DNA from: Cercophora sp. LCS_1 | Taxonomy: Eukaryota > Ascomycota > Sordariomycetes > Sordariales > Lasiosphaeriaceae | Length of the DNA stretch: 64,000 nt | Direction of reading: 5' to 3' | Assembly (NCBI GenBank): GCA_036250225.1 | Contig: JAPZLL010000012.1 | Span: 806,001-870,000, forward strand | Made by a program: the position numbers and the translations under genes | Part shown: positions 49,101 through 60,277 of the stretch, piece after piece | Layout of the letters: every line of letters begins with the position of its first letter | Numbering within the stretch: position 1 is the stretch's first letter | The notes under the pieces: generated by a model | Database searches by the model: none | Told to the model about the DNA's origin: nothing | Seen by the model: only the letters and a program-made list of their open reading frames with translations

Positions 49101-49268
49101 CGACAGGATGCCGCGGGATGGTTGGGCCGAGGCGGATGGGTCGAGGAGGACGCCGTCGGTGTTGGTGCCGCCTACGTCGACGCCGATGCGGTAGTGGGGC
49201 GTGGCCATAGCGAGGGCGATTGAGAGGGCGGGACCGAGTGGTGGAGGGGTGAGTGGTTGTTGGGTCAT
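46104..49268 (-). CDS. Hydantoinase/oxoprolinase-DUF917 fusion protein
   Basis: About 1,017 aa, complement join(49268..48237, 48180..47599, 47543..46104); phases agree. The N-terminal half is a hydantoinase A-type ASKHA ATPase: GVDVGGTNTDGVLLD near residue 29, SVTIGTTHFVNAV, FSSGPTNSMRGA, VVDIGGTTTDVGLLM, and the Gly-rich SIGLGGGSIV. The C-terminal half, from about residue 615, is a DUF917 (S-Me-THD-like) domain: GCYILGTGGGGSPYP, GCGCGAGSPTVSIEKLQGDE and IALEIGGGNGLQGL. In bacteria these two families are often neighbouring genes; here they form one protein. The likely chemistry is ATP-dependent opening of a cyclic amide (hydantoin- or oxoproline-like), but the substrate is unknown. The start at 49268 is the first ATG; a second at 49208 (MATPHYRIGVDVGG) may be the real one. 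Confidence 0.88.
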
Positions 49269-49300
49269 TTTCGGCCAAGTTTGTTGATAATGATGTTGGT

Positions 49301-49340
49301 GGGAAGGGACGGGACGGGATGGGATGGGATGGGATGGGGA
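49301..49340. repeat. G-rich (GGGAT/GGGAC)n tract
   Basis: Eight G-runs in a row (GGGAAGGGACGGGACGGGAT and then GGGAT repeats) lie 33-72 bp upstream of the hydantoinase-DUF917 start. The plus strand could form a G-quadruplex. On the coding strand of the gene it is a CCCATC pyrimidine tract, common in fungal promoters. Confidence 0.9.
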
Positions 49341-49693
49341 AATTTACGCGGATGAGGTCGGATTTCGTCGGGGTTAATTATGGCCAAGAGTGCGGAGCCG
49401 GTTCGGCGTGACGATCTCAAAGCGAAAGCGGAGCCGATGGGTGAGGACTAGGATTGCCCTTGTGAGCCATGAAAAGGGTGACTTTTGATTGAAACCTTTG
49501 TTTGAATTCTTTTTTTTTTCTTCTTTTGAATGCCTGGTTTTGATTTCTGGAGGGTTTCAGGGGTTAATCTAATTTGCTGGCCTCCGTGACTCGGGATCGC
49601 CTCTCGGGCTTCTTTGAGCCGCATAATACATCTTGACTAGCAAAATACCAGACGCTTATTTTCTCTGCCATTACCACTTGCCAATAACAAAGA
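49341..49693. other. Intergenic region between the FtsJ-like gene and the hydantoinase gene
   Basis: Promoter of the hydantoinase gene and 3' flank of the FtsJ-like gene. No coding sequence is seen. Confidence 0.4.
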
Positions 49694-51101
49694 CTACAGG
49701 TATGTTGAATCTTTCTTGGTCCTCCACGGTGCTGTCCGCAAAGCGTTTGCCTGGGTCTTGAATACTGGTCTCGTCAACTCGACAAGCCGTTCCCCAAATT
49801 CTGCCAACAAACTCTCCATGCCGTCGGCGCTCAGCCTATCCGAATTAGAATCCGGACTCAAAACTTCCATCTCGTCGGAGACATCTCTTCCCAATGTTAC
49901 CTCTCGCCATTTCTTCTTCCACAGCTTGACAGCCTGAGCAGCTTCCAGAGACTCCGACTGGACATTCTGCGCCACCATGTAAAACGACGACTTCCGAGCA
50001 TGTGCTTTGCCCGGCTTGAAAAGTTGAATGTCGGCAAACTTGGAAAAGCGATGCATCATCTCAACCGAAACTTCGGAATCAGCTCGGCGCATGACGAGAA
50101 CAAGCGTTCCGCCAGGCCGAATTCGGTTGAAAGCGAGGACGAGCTGGCTGGTGACGAGTCTGGTTCTCTCGCAACCCTCTCGGTACTCGGATCTTTCGTG
50201 GTTTCTCACCACAGTGCCGCCGCAGAAAACAAGGTCGAATGTCTGGTCAAGGAATGGGCGTTCGTCGAGAAATCGACCTGCATCGGGATGCGTCGCTGGG
50301 ATCTCGGTCTCAATGTCAACGCCCATCTCCGTGGCCAGCATCGTGATATCGAGGAAGCGAATAGAGACAATGCGCTGGTCGGTTCTCCATCGCGGCATGC
50401 GAATCTCGTATCCTCCCATGTTGACTGGCAGGCTGATTCCGTAGGCCGAGACAAATCGGTTGTGTGTGAGGGCTGCCGTTGTGAAGCCGCCGGGGGCCAT
50501 GCCCAGGTCAAGAACCGCCAGTCTCTGGTGTTTTGGGAGGTTGAAGGTCAGGGCTCCCCCTGTGGCCCTGTCGAGCTCGTTGCCAATGTTGCACGTCATG
50601 GTGTAGAATCTCTCCTTGCCTTGGCTTGATGCGTGATCGGCATTGGCACGTTCTCGCTCAAAGTGGTCATCGGCGGTGGGATTGGCCCAACCCTGCGAGT
50701 GATTCCATCAGCACTTGAACTGGAAGGGTGATAATGTTGCAAACAACAAAAGAGAGTTGGGTTGTTTTAATGGGAGTTTCTATCCATTCGAGGACCTGGC
50801 CGAAGACAATAAATAGCATGGGCAAGCATGCGGTCAAGGTACTCCCATCCAGGCAAGCCTGAGACGTACGTACCTCCTCTCTAAGCTCGATGAGCTCCCT
50901 ATACTCCGGGATACGTTCCCGAAGGAACTCGAACAAGACGGCGTGCGGGCTTGTCCTGGCGCGGCCGCCCTCGGCACCGGACGGCTCCCCGTTGTTCTGC
51001 TGGCACTTTTTAGCTCTCCGTCCCAGCGACTTTCTGCCTCTAGTTTGGATCTTCGCCATGTCTGGCAGTTGTGTACATACATCGCGACGGACGGAAGACA
51101 T
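49694..51101 (-). CDS. FtsJ-like (RrmJ-type) methyltransferase family protein
   Basis: About 408 aa, complement join(51101..50874, 50692..49694). The intron is GTACGT...CTCGCAG (181 nt) and splices RELIELREE to GWANPTADDHFERERANA. The catalytic domain spans about residues 100-300: the SAM motif LAVLDLGMAPGGFTTAAL, an acidic motif in FDLVFCGGTVV, and IRPGGTLVLVMRRAD, as in the Rossmann-like FtsJ fold. The start is uncertain: ATG 51101 gives MSSVRRDVCTQLPDMAKIQT, while ATG 51059 (MAKIQTRGRKSLGRRAKK) gives a 394 aa protein and looks equally good. Substrate is unknown. The usual Lys-Asp-Lys tetrad of 2'-O-methyltransferases is not clear, so RNA modification is not assured. Confidence 0.75.
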
Positions 51102-52392
51102 CTGCTCGGGTGTGGTCGTGGTTGCTATATTGTTTTGAATTGTCAGTATTGACCCAAACCCCGCGTTTGACGAGCTCGTCCCTGGTCGGGGCAAAGTATT
51201 TGGTCAAGGACAGTCGCTCGTTTGGAAACCCGCAACTGCCACCTTGACGAAACTTGCTACAGGTCGCAACAGGCCGAGACGCAAACAAAACATGAAACCG
51301 AGGGAATGAAAAGACATTGCACCCCATCAGATTGCTCAGGATGCAAGGTCGCAGCCGCCGCACAGCCCGTGTAGGTCAAGCCCGAAGAGAATGTTTCTGC
51401 CTGTGCCTTTGATCAAGCAACACAAGTTTGGCCAGGTCCAGAGATTAAGACTTGAACGAGAAGTGCCTCAACTATGGGGCAAAAAAAAACTAGCGGAAAA
51501 TCAAGAGAAAACCACTCACCTCGAGATCTTTGGAAGTGCAGGGAAAAGTGGAAGGACTTGGCAAGTCCTGTTTGATTTTTATCTGCCCACAAACTTAAGA
51601 TCTGCACTGAGGCCCCCGGCCGGGTAGATACAGATAAACCCTGGAAGCGCTGGCAAAGAGAGCAAGGCAATCACGCAGATACATGAATGAGATTTTTTAA
51701 TTTGAGTAAGGTAGTTGGAGACATATTGCTAGCTGCCAAATCCACCTTTTCAATTCTTCAATCAAAGACATGTGTCCTTCCACCAAAGACGGAAGCAGTC
51801 GGTGAACCAGCTTCACCAACAGAGCCTGTCTGGCCACCTCCAGAACAATTGAAGACTTCCAGCGTGATATTCGAAAGGGAAATACTATCTCCCTGATCTT
51901 CCAGCGTGACTTCAAACAAACACTCCTCGCGTGCCGAGCAAGTCTGTGATTGGAAATCAGCAGGGCGGGAGCGGGCGGGAGCAAGCGGAAACAATGCGAG
52001 GTGACTGCAGCACACATCCCGGACAGGGGTATCCCCTACCACACTTTCCACACCTCCCAAAACGCAGCCCAAAGTCAACTTGACAAGATGGTCTCGGACC
52101 TCGACTGTCCATATCCTACCCTCCTACATATGCTCGTCCAATAGAAACTGAGTACCTGAGACATGCAGCCATGACCGACAACGCACCCCGCTTGGTCCGT
52201 TTGCCCACCGCCGAACCCTAGTCTAATTAGTTGGGCACCGAAAGGTGCAGAGGCCGACAAAGATAAACCAAACATTCCCCCAACCCGCCTCCGATTCCTT
52301 GAACAGCTGATCCGCCGTCTTCTCCAAGTAACTCAATTTACTGACGTTCACACACCCAGACGTCCTCTCTTCAAGCCAACCACATCGCAACC
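51102..52392. promoter_or_regulatory. Divergent intergenic region
   Basis: About 1.3 kb between the FtsJ-like gene (-) and the SDR gene (+). Both promoters lie here. No gene or RNA is recognised. Confidence 0.4.
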
Positions 52393-53418
52393 ATGTCCTC
52401 CGACATCCCCTATCTCCCACCCAACTCCCTAATTCTCGTAACCGGCGCCAACGGCCTCCTAGCCTCCCACGTTACCCACGCCCTCCTCACCCACGGCTAC
52501 CGCGTCCTCGGCACAGTCCGCACCCCCCAGCCCTGGCTAGCCAACCACTTCACAACCCTCCACGGCCCCAACCGCTTCTCCCTCGTCCAAGTCCCCGATC
52601 TCTCCTCCCCCACAGCATGGGACGGCATCCTAACCCCCTCATCCGGCATAGCTGGCATAGCCTCAGTCGCAGGCTACAGCAACCTCTTCCCCTCCGATGT
52701 CGACGCCGCCGTCCACGCCGATCTCCAAATGCACATCAACCTCCTCGCCGCAGCGAAACGCGTTCCCACAATCAAAGCAGTCCAGTTTACGAGTTCGTAC
52801 TGGGCCGCTAGTACACCGAGCACTGTCACGCCGGAGACGGTAACCGAAGAAAGCTGGAACGAGGCCGCCGTCGCGCTTGCTCCCGACGCAACAGATGGAT
52901 TAGCGAAATTCATGGCTGTCAAAACGAAAGTTGAACAGGGCGTGTGGGAATGGATTGCACAGGAAACACCAGCGTACAAATTTAATACCTTCCTCCTGGA
53001 TACTGTTATCGGAGAGGTTTTTGATTCTGACAAGCAGAGTGGGAGTACGGCCGGGTTGGTTGGGGCTGTGTATACGGGCGAGAACTTGGGTTTCTTGGAA
53101 CTGATTGCGCCGCAGTGGTTTATCGATGCGGGTGATGTGGGACGGTTGTATGTCGGGGCGTTTGTGACGGGCGTGGACGGGTGGAGGGTGTTTGGAGCTG
53201 CGGAGAAGTTTAGCTGGTTTAAGGTGCTGGGAATTTTGAAGGGGATGTTTCCAGAGAAGAAGGATTGGCCTGATTTGAAGGATGGCGGGCTGGATTTGAG
53301 CGCGGTTGTTTCGGAGAGGCATTTGGTGTTGTTGAGGGCGGTTGGAAGGGAGGGGCATGTTGGCTTGGAAGCCAGTGTTGAGGAGGCGATTGAGAGTTTG
53401 GTTAGGAACAAGGCGTGA
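52393..53418 (+). CDS. Extended SDR, NAD-dependent epimerase/dehydratase (Gre2-like) with altered active site
   Basis: 341 aa in one exon. The NAD(P) site is clear: LILVTGANGLLASHVTHALL, with Arg in GTVRTP suggesting NADP. The strand-4 region reads GIAGIASVAGYS, and the Ser motif is VQFTSSYWAAS. The best relatives are ketone/aldehyde reductases such as yeast Gre2. In those, the catalytic pair sits in a YxxxK motif (like VYAASKTEAE); here the aligned block is AKFMAVKTKVEQ, so Phe replaces the Tyr while the Lys stays. The protein may thus be inactive as an oxidoreductase or work in another way. The start codon context (CAACCATG) is good. It lies just downstream of the wrecked P-type ATPase on the opposite strand. 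Confidence 0.85.
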   Translation: MSSDIPYLPPNSLILVTGANGLLASHVTHALLTHGYRVLGTVRTPQPWLANHFTTLHGPNRFSLVQVPDLSSPTAWDGILTPSSGIAGIASVAGYSNLFPSDVDAAVHADLQMHINLLAAAKRVPTIKAVQFTSSYWAASTPSTVTPETVTEESWNEAAVALAPDATDGLAKFMAVKTKVEQGVWEWIAQETPAYKFNTFLLDTVIGEVFDSDKQSGSTAGLVGAVYTGENLGFLELIAPQWFIDAGDVGRLYVGAFVTGVDGWRVFGAAEKFSWFKVLGILKGMFPEKKDWPDLKDGGLDLSAVVSERHLVLLRAVGREGHVGLEASVEEAIESLVRNKA

Positions 53419-53478
53419 TGATGGAGTCTTATTCTCTAAATAACCGCACTCTAACACGTTCACGTCAACTTGCTTGAC

Positions 53479-55600
53479 CTACAGAGACATGCCAAAAGCC
53501 TTTGTATGCCCCCACCTAATCGCCATGATCAATAACAGCCGCAAAAAAAACCAGACCACCAAAAGAACCCCAAATGACTCCCGCATCCATACGAGACCAA
53601 AAGGCCACCCAACCCTCGGGATCAACGGCGGCGTGCACGTAACCACCGCGAGCATCAACAAAGTCACCCCCAGATGTAAAGAGAATCCTCTCAGCTCCTT
53701 GACGTTCCTAGTTCTCAGAACCACCACAAGCTGGAAGAGGCCCCAGATGATATTCCTGAGGGGGAGCTGCATGCCCGTCGCGGGCGGATACGGCAGCCAA
53801 ACTGTGGCGACGATCGTGGACAGGAAACCACCAAACGTGGTTGCTGCAAGGATTTTGGCGTAGCCGGACCATGTTGACACGGACCGGACGCGAGACGCGC
53901 ACCGCCTCGAGGATATTCGAGGGCGACTTGCGCGCTAGAATGATATCGACTGCTTCTTCGGCTATAGTAGCTCCGTTGTGGACTGCCATGCCGACGTCTG
54001 CTTCGCGGAGGGCGAGATGGTCGCTGAAGGAATCGCCGAGGATGCCGACCTTTACCGGGTCGTTGTGCGTGTCGTAGCGCCTGGGACGGAGTGTCTTGAT
54101 CAGGTTCTTCTTTTGCCTGGCGTTGGAGATGGAGAAGATAGTGGTGTTCTTGGAGGATTGGCTCTGCTCGGGGCTGAGCTCGCGCGAGTGGTATGGGAGA
54201 GTCACGGACTGGATGCCGCCTTCGAGGTCTTTGGATCCGATGCCGAGCTCGCAGCAGATTTTCTTGGAGACGTTGGTATCGTCGTCAGTGGTGAGAACCT
54301 TGATCTTAATGGCCAGGTTCTGGAGGGACTCGATTGTTTTGGCGGCCGGGGGGCCTGGAGCACCAGAGTAGGTCAGGAGGCTCTAGATAGCGGAGCCGTC
54401 GATGTAAGCGGGCTTCCGGTTTGCAGGGGGCTCTTAGAAAGCCTTGGTGGTGATACTGATGACGTTATATCCATTTCCGTGTTGCTGGCGGGCACGGTGG
54501 AGGAACTGGCCCTTCTGGGGATCATTCTCACATCGGAGATCGAAAGGGCCCTCGACTGGGCCCTTGAGGATCATCATGTGGCTGCCATCTGCGATGCGGA
54601 TGACAGCACCAGAAAGCCGTTCAGAAGGCTCACCGGGTGTGCCGGTAGCAATGCCACGAGTAATAACCTACCCAAGAGGGAGAAGACCAGCAGCAAGGCC
54701 GCGTTGCACGGCCGTAATCAAGGCTGGAAATCTAATGCAAGGCGAAGAATTGATGCGATAGAAAGGAGGCTATCAACGGTGTGTAATTGTCTGAAGAAAG
54801 GAAAGTAGAATCTCTGGCGCTGGCGCCGGTAATATACACATATGGTCCCCCTGGCAATTGGTGATCCGTGTCCCTGGATTCCGGCGCGCAGGCGCGCCGG
54901 AACGGCCATACCAATACTGAAGCCGTGTAGGAATGAAGGCATCACCACCCCACTTCGGGCAACAGGCCGGCCTTCTCGATGGCGTGGCTGACGGCGAATG
55001 CTTGATCGTGCGTCCCCTGACTCGTCACTTTGATAAACGCTAGTCGAAGAATCTCGACACTATCTTCGGCTTCATAATACTCTGCTTTATGTAGCCTGAT
55101 ACTGTTCTGTTCTGGTCAGGACCCCGGTCTTGTTGACGCAGAGGATCTCCATGCCGCAAAGGTCCGGCAAGACCCAGAGCTGCTCGACGCCAATGCCCAG
55201 CTTTGTGAGCTTCCGAGCCCCAACCGTTTGGATTGCATTCAGGGCAGCCATCAACATGACTAGGACCGTAGTGATGGCAGCAGCATAGATGAAATCGAAG
55301 TATTCGTTTATATTGAGCTGTCCAGCGCCGCCACCCTTCATGTCGTCGAGATCCATGTCTTGGAAAGGGCTTCCTCTTGACCGCTGAGACCGAAGGCCGT
55401 GACTACAGGTTGACCGGGAGGCAGCAGGAGACAACCAGGCGGCACGGTATCTCCCGTCTTAAGGGAGATGATATCGCCAGGGACGAGATCGACGATCTTT
55501 GTCTTGTTGACGGTTTTCGGCTACCCGCAAAGTCAAACCCTCCCACAAAGCCGCAGTATCAGGTGCGATAGCGGGCCTTATCTTGTAGAACCTTGTTTCC
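53479..55600 (-). pseudogene. Decayed P-type ATPase, MgtA-like (P3B)
   Basis: Pieces of a P-type ATPase appear in order on the minus strand but in different frames and with stops. First is the actuator domain (IVDLVPGDIISLKTGDTVPP, about 55500-55440; LSGQEE in place of LTGES). Membrane span material follows (FIYAAAITTVLVMLMAALNA), then the phosphorylation motif CVNKTGVLT at about 55140-55115. N- and P-domain pieces come next: MMILKGPVEGPF, LAIKIKVLTTDDDTNVSKKI and NTTIFSISNARQKKN. The hinge reads VGILGDSFSDHLALREADVG. Finally YAKILAATTFGGFLSTIVAT and a C-terminal membrane part. The phosphorylated Asp of DKTGT is Asn, and GDGxND is GDSFSD, so it could not pump even if translated. The P-domain and C-terminal wording fits Mg2+-type pumps best. 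Confidence 0.85.
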
Positions 55601-55655
55601 AGCCTACACGTCCTCGACGCCATCGGATCCCTTCATCTCATCAAAATCGAACTCC

Positions 55656-56773
55656 TCATTTTTGATCATTGGCGTCCCATTCCTGAAGCTCGTTGTAGCC
55701 GGAGAGATGATCTCGAAGCCTCGCAATATCTACAGGAGTAGCTTTGCAACACCCTCCAACAAGTATCGACGCCCACTTTCCTCGTCGAGCTGCGTCTTGA
55801 GCGACCCTGGCTAGTTCGATCTCCCAGCGTACCTGGCGCATATTAGCAAAGACAGGAAAAAATTACCGTTGGGACAAACACTTACTTCGGGTGGGTTCTC
55901 GCCGTCTGGAACCTTCCAAGTCTTGGTAACGGTGTCGTATACCTCCCCATTTGTGCCATCGGGATACAAAACAAGATTCGGCCAACCGGACAGCTGGTTG
56001 AGGTCGATCAGTTCCTGCACAGCTTTTTCGTACTGTTTGACCAGACTGTCCAGCTTGGAAATCTTTGTGCAGTTGATGCCAATGCCCCAGGGAACAACCG
56101 CACCCGTCTCGCAGCTCAACATGGCATGTACAACCTCTTGCACCGAGCTGCCATCGGGCAGTCTTTCGTCGTCGCCGGGGAAGAGACACGAGATCCAGGG
56201 CATGATTCTTTTCCACTCTGTCCAAACCAAGAGCTTCCTGATGGCGAGAACCTCGTCTAGACGGGGAATGGTCTCGAACGCCATGTAGCTCACACATGCT
56301 AGTCCAGTCTGGTTCTTGACATACAACATCAGCCGCTCCAAATGCCACTGGTACAGCAACGGTTCGTCATTGTGCTGGTCATCGTATTTCCCTGAATACT
56401 CTGTCGAGGGTAGCATGGTAGCTCCGTAGGGTCCTAGAGATAACGCCACCTGTGCTGCCGGCGCAGCCTTGCTGGCTATCAAAACGGCATCTTCGAGGAA
56501 TCGCGGGATGTTGGGCAGATCAATCCCTCTCGTCCAGTCGGGTGTTCTGGTGGCTGCAAATCCCTCGATTGAGACTTGGTATGTCGCTGTGGTGATCACA
56601 TCGACGCCAACATCACCGAAATCGGTTTGGCAGTCCAAAAGTGTTTGCTGATCCGAGACGAGGAGGTGCGACGACCAGAGTGGAGTCGCTTCGCTGAACT
56701 TGACGCCATACCGGTCTTCGAGGGAAGTGCCAAGACCGCCGTCGAGGAGTTGAATCGGGATGAGGTCCTTCAT
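55656..56773 (-). CDS. Homocysteine S-methyltransferase
   Basis: 354 aa, complement join(56773..55886, 55832..55656). The intron is GTAAGT...GCGCCAG (53 nt), joining GENPPE to VRWEIELARVAQ. The N-terminus IQLLDGGLGTSLEDRYG is typical of the family. The three zinc Cys are present: one in GIGINCTKI and two in VGGCCKATP near the C-terminus. Other blocks also fit: GVDVITTATYQ, LSLGPYGATMLPSTEYSG and YMAFETIPRLDE. The enzyme moves a methyl group, usually from S-methylmethionine or S-adenosylmethionine, to homocysteine to make methionine, and acts in the cytosol. The stop codon lies only about 60 bp from the start of the P-type ATPase relic. Confidence 0.93.
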
Positions 56774-58429
56774 CGAGGGTCAATATGATAACGCGAACGA
56801 TGGTGTGACGATCAACCTTGTACTGTGTAATTTTTCTAAAGTTTGACAAGCTACAAACCTCACGCTCTCGTTTGCAAAGTCTTGATTGCACACGATCCAG
56901 GCGTCCAGGCTGCAATCACATGACATCACATTGACAGCACCAATCACAACACAAAAGAACTTCTCACCTCATCTCCGATTCAATCCAATCCAACAGAAGG
57001 TTATCACAATTGAGACCCTCATCCCACGGTGTTTGACTCTCTCACAAAAGACCTCATCTCGGTTTCGAGTGCCACAGTCACCTCCCCGAAACTCTACCCA
57101 AACCACGCACCTGACGGGTCGCAACTCCCCCACACAAATCCCGGGCGCATCTGCCGACTCCCGTCGCCAACGCCGCACACCCCACCAAATACTTCCCCAT
57201 GGGCCATGGTGTGGTTTACGACGATCTCGAAACATTCGACACTGCCGGTGTAGCATCCATTTCACCCGCCTTGCCCAACCTCGTCGACTTCAGACAGCAA
57301 CAAACCGATCAAACACGGCTCATCAATCCAACCTCTCACCGTCCCTTTCGCTGTCAAAATGCGGTAAACCTTCTCACTCAGTCTCGCTGCACTGCACCTT
57401 GTCACAGTGACACAGTGACACAGCGACACAGCGACAAAAACCTGGAATGGAAGCTGACGTGAGCAACCTTCACCAAAAAAGCCCAGAGCGACAAAACGGC
57501 AAGAAATGCCGCCACACATAACTGATGAGAACCCCAAACAACCTGACTCGGACCGACTCGAACGGGACCGCTGCACCATGAGAAAAGCGGTTCGGACTTT
57601 TTTTCGTTCTTGCATCGTGACCTCAAGGCAGCCACGCATCCATCATATCCACTGCAGCCCCAACTGGTGAAGGGCACTGCGTTATCGTCGCTGCTTATCG
57701 CGTCAGGCAAATCCGGGCCGCCGCGCCTGGCGCACAGAGAGTCCGTTGCCCCAGTTTTGCGGTGTTTGCGGTGGGGAACCCCTGGCTTGGCCAGGAACCT
57801 GCATTCCTAGCTCTCGTCGCTGTGGATCAATCATACTGACCTGACTCGAACCCCATCTTCCACATGAGATGAAAAAAAAAAAAAAAAAAATACGAGACGA
57901 AAAAGAGAGTGGGAGAAATTGGCTCGTGATGGCCCTTCCCCCATATTCTTAGGTAGGTAGAGAGCGGAAGAGAAACGGAGTGACGGCAATGTGCCAGCCA
58001 GAACCGAACCAAAAAAGCCAAGATGGAGCTTGGCAGCCGCTGTCACATTTGCTCGGCTTTTCCTGGACACAATCGCATGTCCCGCCAAGACGGGAGGCTT
58101 TCTATCTCCCAGCGTCCCTCGTTGCCAAGCACTGACCGCACTTTCCAACGCCTGAACCAATTGTTTCAGCGAGATTTAATAATTCCCCATTTTTATAACC
58201 TGAGGTTTCACACCCAAGCAACTAGGTAAATAGCATAGAAAAATAATAAGTATTCAGCGACAGGCGGACGGTACCGTTCCCTCGGACCCGCAGCAATTGA
58301 TGACGAACCAAGTTATGCCCGTACCCCCTGACCATTGTAACCCACACACACCCCCCTAATTACCACACACACACCCTAGATAGCACCACTACGCAGTATA
58401 GCACAACACAGAGAGAATGTTTGCCGTCC
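56774..58429. other. Intergenic region between sugar transporter and HMT genes
   Basis: This is the HMT promoter (left) and the 3' flank of the sugar transporter (right). Imperfect CAGTGACA/CAGCGACA repeats lie at 57404-57437 and an A tract at 57872-57890. No gene is supported. Confidence 0.4.
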
Positions 58430-60277
58430 TTAGGCAACAATCTTCTCGGTGACCTTGCCGTCGGCCGCGATGACAACCTTGTCGACCGTGAGCGACGCCT
58501 TGACGGGACGAGGCTGGTCGTACACCCACTCGAGCTGCTCGAGGGTACGGCCCTGCGACTCGACACCAAAGAGGTACCAGGCACCGGTCTCGATGAGATC
58601 CCAGCCGACGAACACCCAGACGTAGTTCTGCTGGATGTTTCCGAGGGCAATGGGGCCGGCGAACTGGTTGATGAAACCCATGGCGTTGACAATGATGCCC
58701 GACGCAGCGAGACCCTTGGCACGCATCGTCGTCTCGAGCGCCTCGGTGGGAATGACACCCTGCAGGGGAGTGTAGGTGAAGGAGAAGACAATGTTGAAGA
58801 GGAAGTAGGACGCAAGCGCACCCTTGCCGTACGACATGTCGATCTGGTCCGCGGGCTGCTTGCTGAGCACAGTCGACAAGCTGGCGTTGCAGAGGAGCGT
58901 CATGGAGCACAGGAAGGTACCGATGATGAGGACCTTGCGGCGGGGCATGCGGTCAGTGTAGGCGACGGCAGTCAGGGCGCCAACGGCCGAGAGAACCGAG
59001 TTGAGAATGTTGTAGCCGAGACGCTGGGCGACGGTCTCGACACCGAGCTGACGGAAAATGACCGTGTTGAAGTAGCCGAGGCCGTTGCCGGAGAACTGGC
59101 CGAAGATGGAGATCATGAGCACCTGGGCCATACGCCAGCGGCCGTTGTGGGTGGTGAAGAGCGGGCGGTAGTCCCACCAGACCTTGTCGATGCCGTCGAC
59201 CTTGATGGTCTCCTTGAACTCTTCCATCTGGAGGAGCACCAGCTTGGAGTTGGGGTCGTTGTTGCCGTGGTACTTGACGAGGAAGGCGCGGGCCTCCTCC
59301 TCCCTGCCGTTGGCCATGAGGAAACGGGGCGACTCGGGGAGGAAGAAGACCGAAACCATGACAATGACGCAGGCGAAAGCCTGGAGGATCAGGGGAATTC
59401 TCCACGAGTAGTCGTTGTCCATGAAGCTGGTGCCAAAGGTGACGCAGGCAGCGGGGATGGAACCTCCGAACCAACCGCAGTTGTAGAAGCCTGTGCAACG
59501 GCCACGCCAGTGAGGAGGCGCAATTTCGATCGAGTAGGCCGGGGCAGCAACGGTCATGATGGCAATGCCAAAGCCGAGGATGAAGCGGCCAACGACGAAC
59601 TGGGGAATGTGATGAGAAGTCGAGATGATGATCATGCCGGTAATGATGACAACACCACCAAGGAACATGCCCTTGCGACGACCAAACTTATCCGAGAGAA
59701 CCGCAGCGAAGGGAGCGCCGACCATGGCACCGCTGGCAAGACATCAGAACATGGTCCAGGAGTCGATCTATCTGGCTTGCAATAATGCAACTTACACCGT
59801 GTAGATGGAGAAGATGAGGGAAACCGTCGGGCCGGTATCCTCGATACCGAATGTCTTCTGGAAGTGAGGCATGTCAAGGATACCGGTCATGAGAGAGCCA
59901 TCGTAACCGTTGGCGCAGGCACAGCAGAAAGCGATAAAGACGGCAACTGGGACGTGTTAGCAGCCGGCCGGTGGCTTCATCACAGGTGTGCTACTACTCA
60001 CAGTAGAGGTGGAGGGACTCCTTGCTCCGAGGGTTGATGTTGGACTCCTGGATGGCGGCATAGAGGTCGGCCTGGCACACACGGTCAGTTCAGTCCCATG
60101 GCTCTCCAGCATACGTCCGGATCAAGAGAAGAGACTCACGTTGGCGACGGCCTTCTCCTTGGCACCCTCCGTCTTGGTCTCGCCATGGCCAGCCTTGACG
60201 TGCGGGACGGTCTCGACCGCGTGGGCGACCGTCTCCTTTTCCCCAGTGGAGATCTCGTGTGAGCCGTGGGACGACAT
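58430..60277 (-). CDS. MFS sugar transporter (lactose/hexose permease type)
   Basis: About 553 aa, complement join(60277..60140, 60071..60002, 59946..59796, 59732..58430). The N-terminus is hydrophilic (MSSHGSHEISTGEKETVAHA). Twelve membrane spans are expected. Sugar porter signatures are present: GYDGSLMTG in span 1, LSDKFGRRKG in the loop between spans 2 and 3, PPHWRGRCTGFYNCGWF, FFLPESPRFLMANGR before the central loop, DRMPRRK, and IPTEALETTMRAKGLA. It imports sugars by H+ symport at the plasma membrane. The lactose/hexose permease subgroup is inferred from overall wording, not from a search. Each of the three introns restores the frame through conserved residues (for example YTVGAMVGAP). 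Confidence 0.92.

Noticed and set aside
58421..59785. 454-codon open frame opposite the sugar transporter
   Set aside because: Antisense shadow of a conserved MFS gene; very rich in Asp, Glu and Gly and without a domain.
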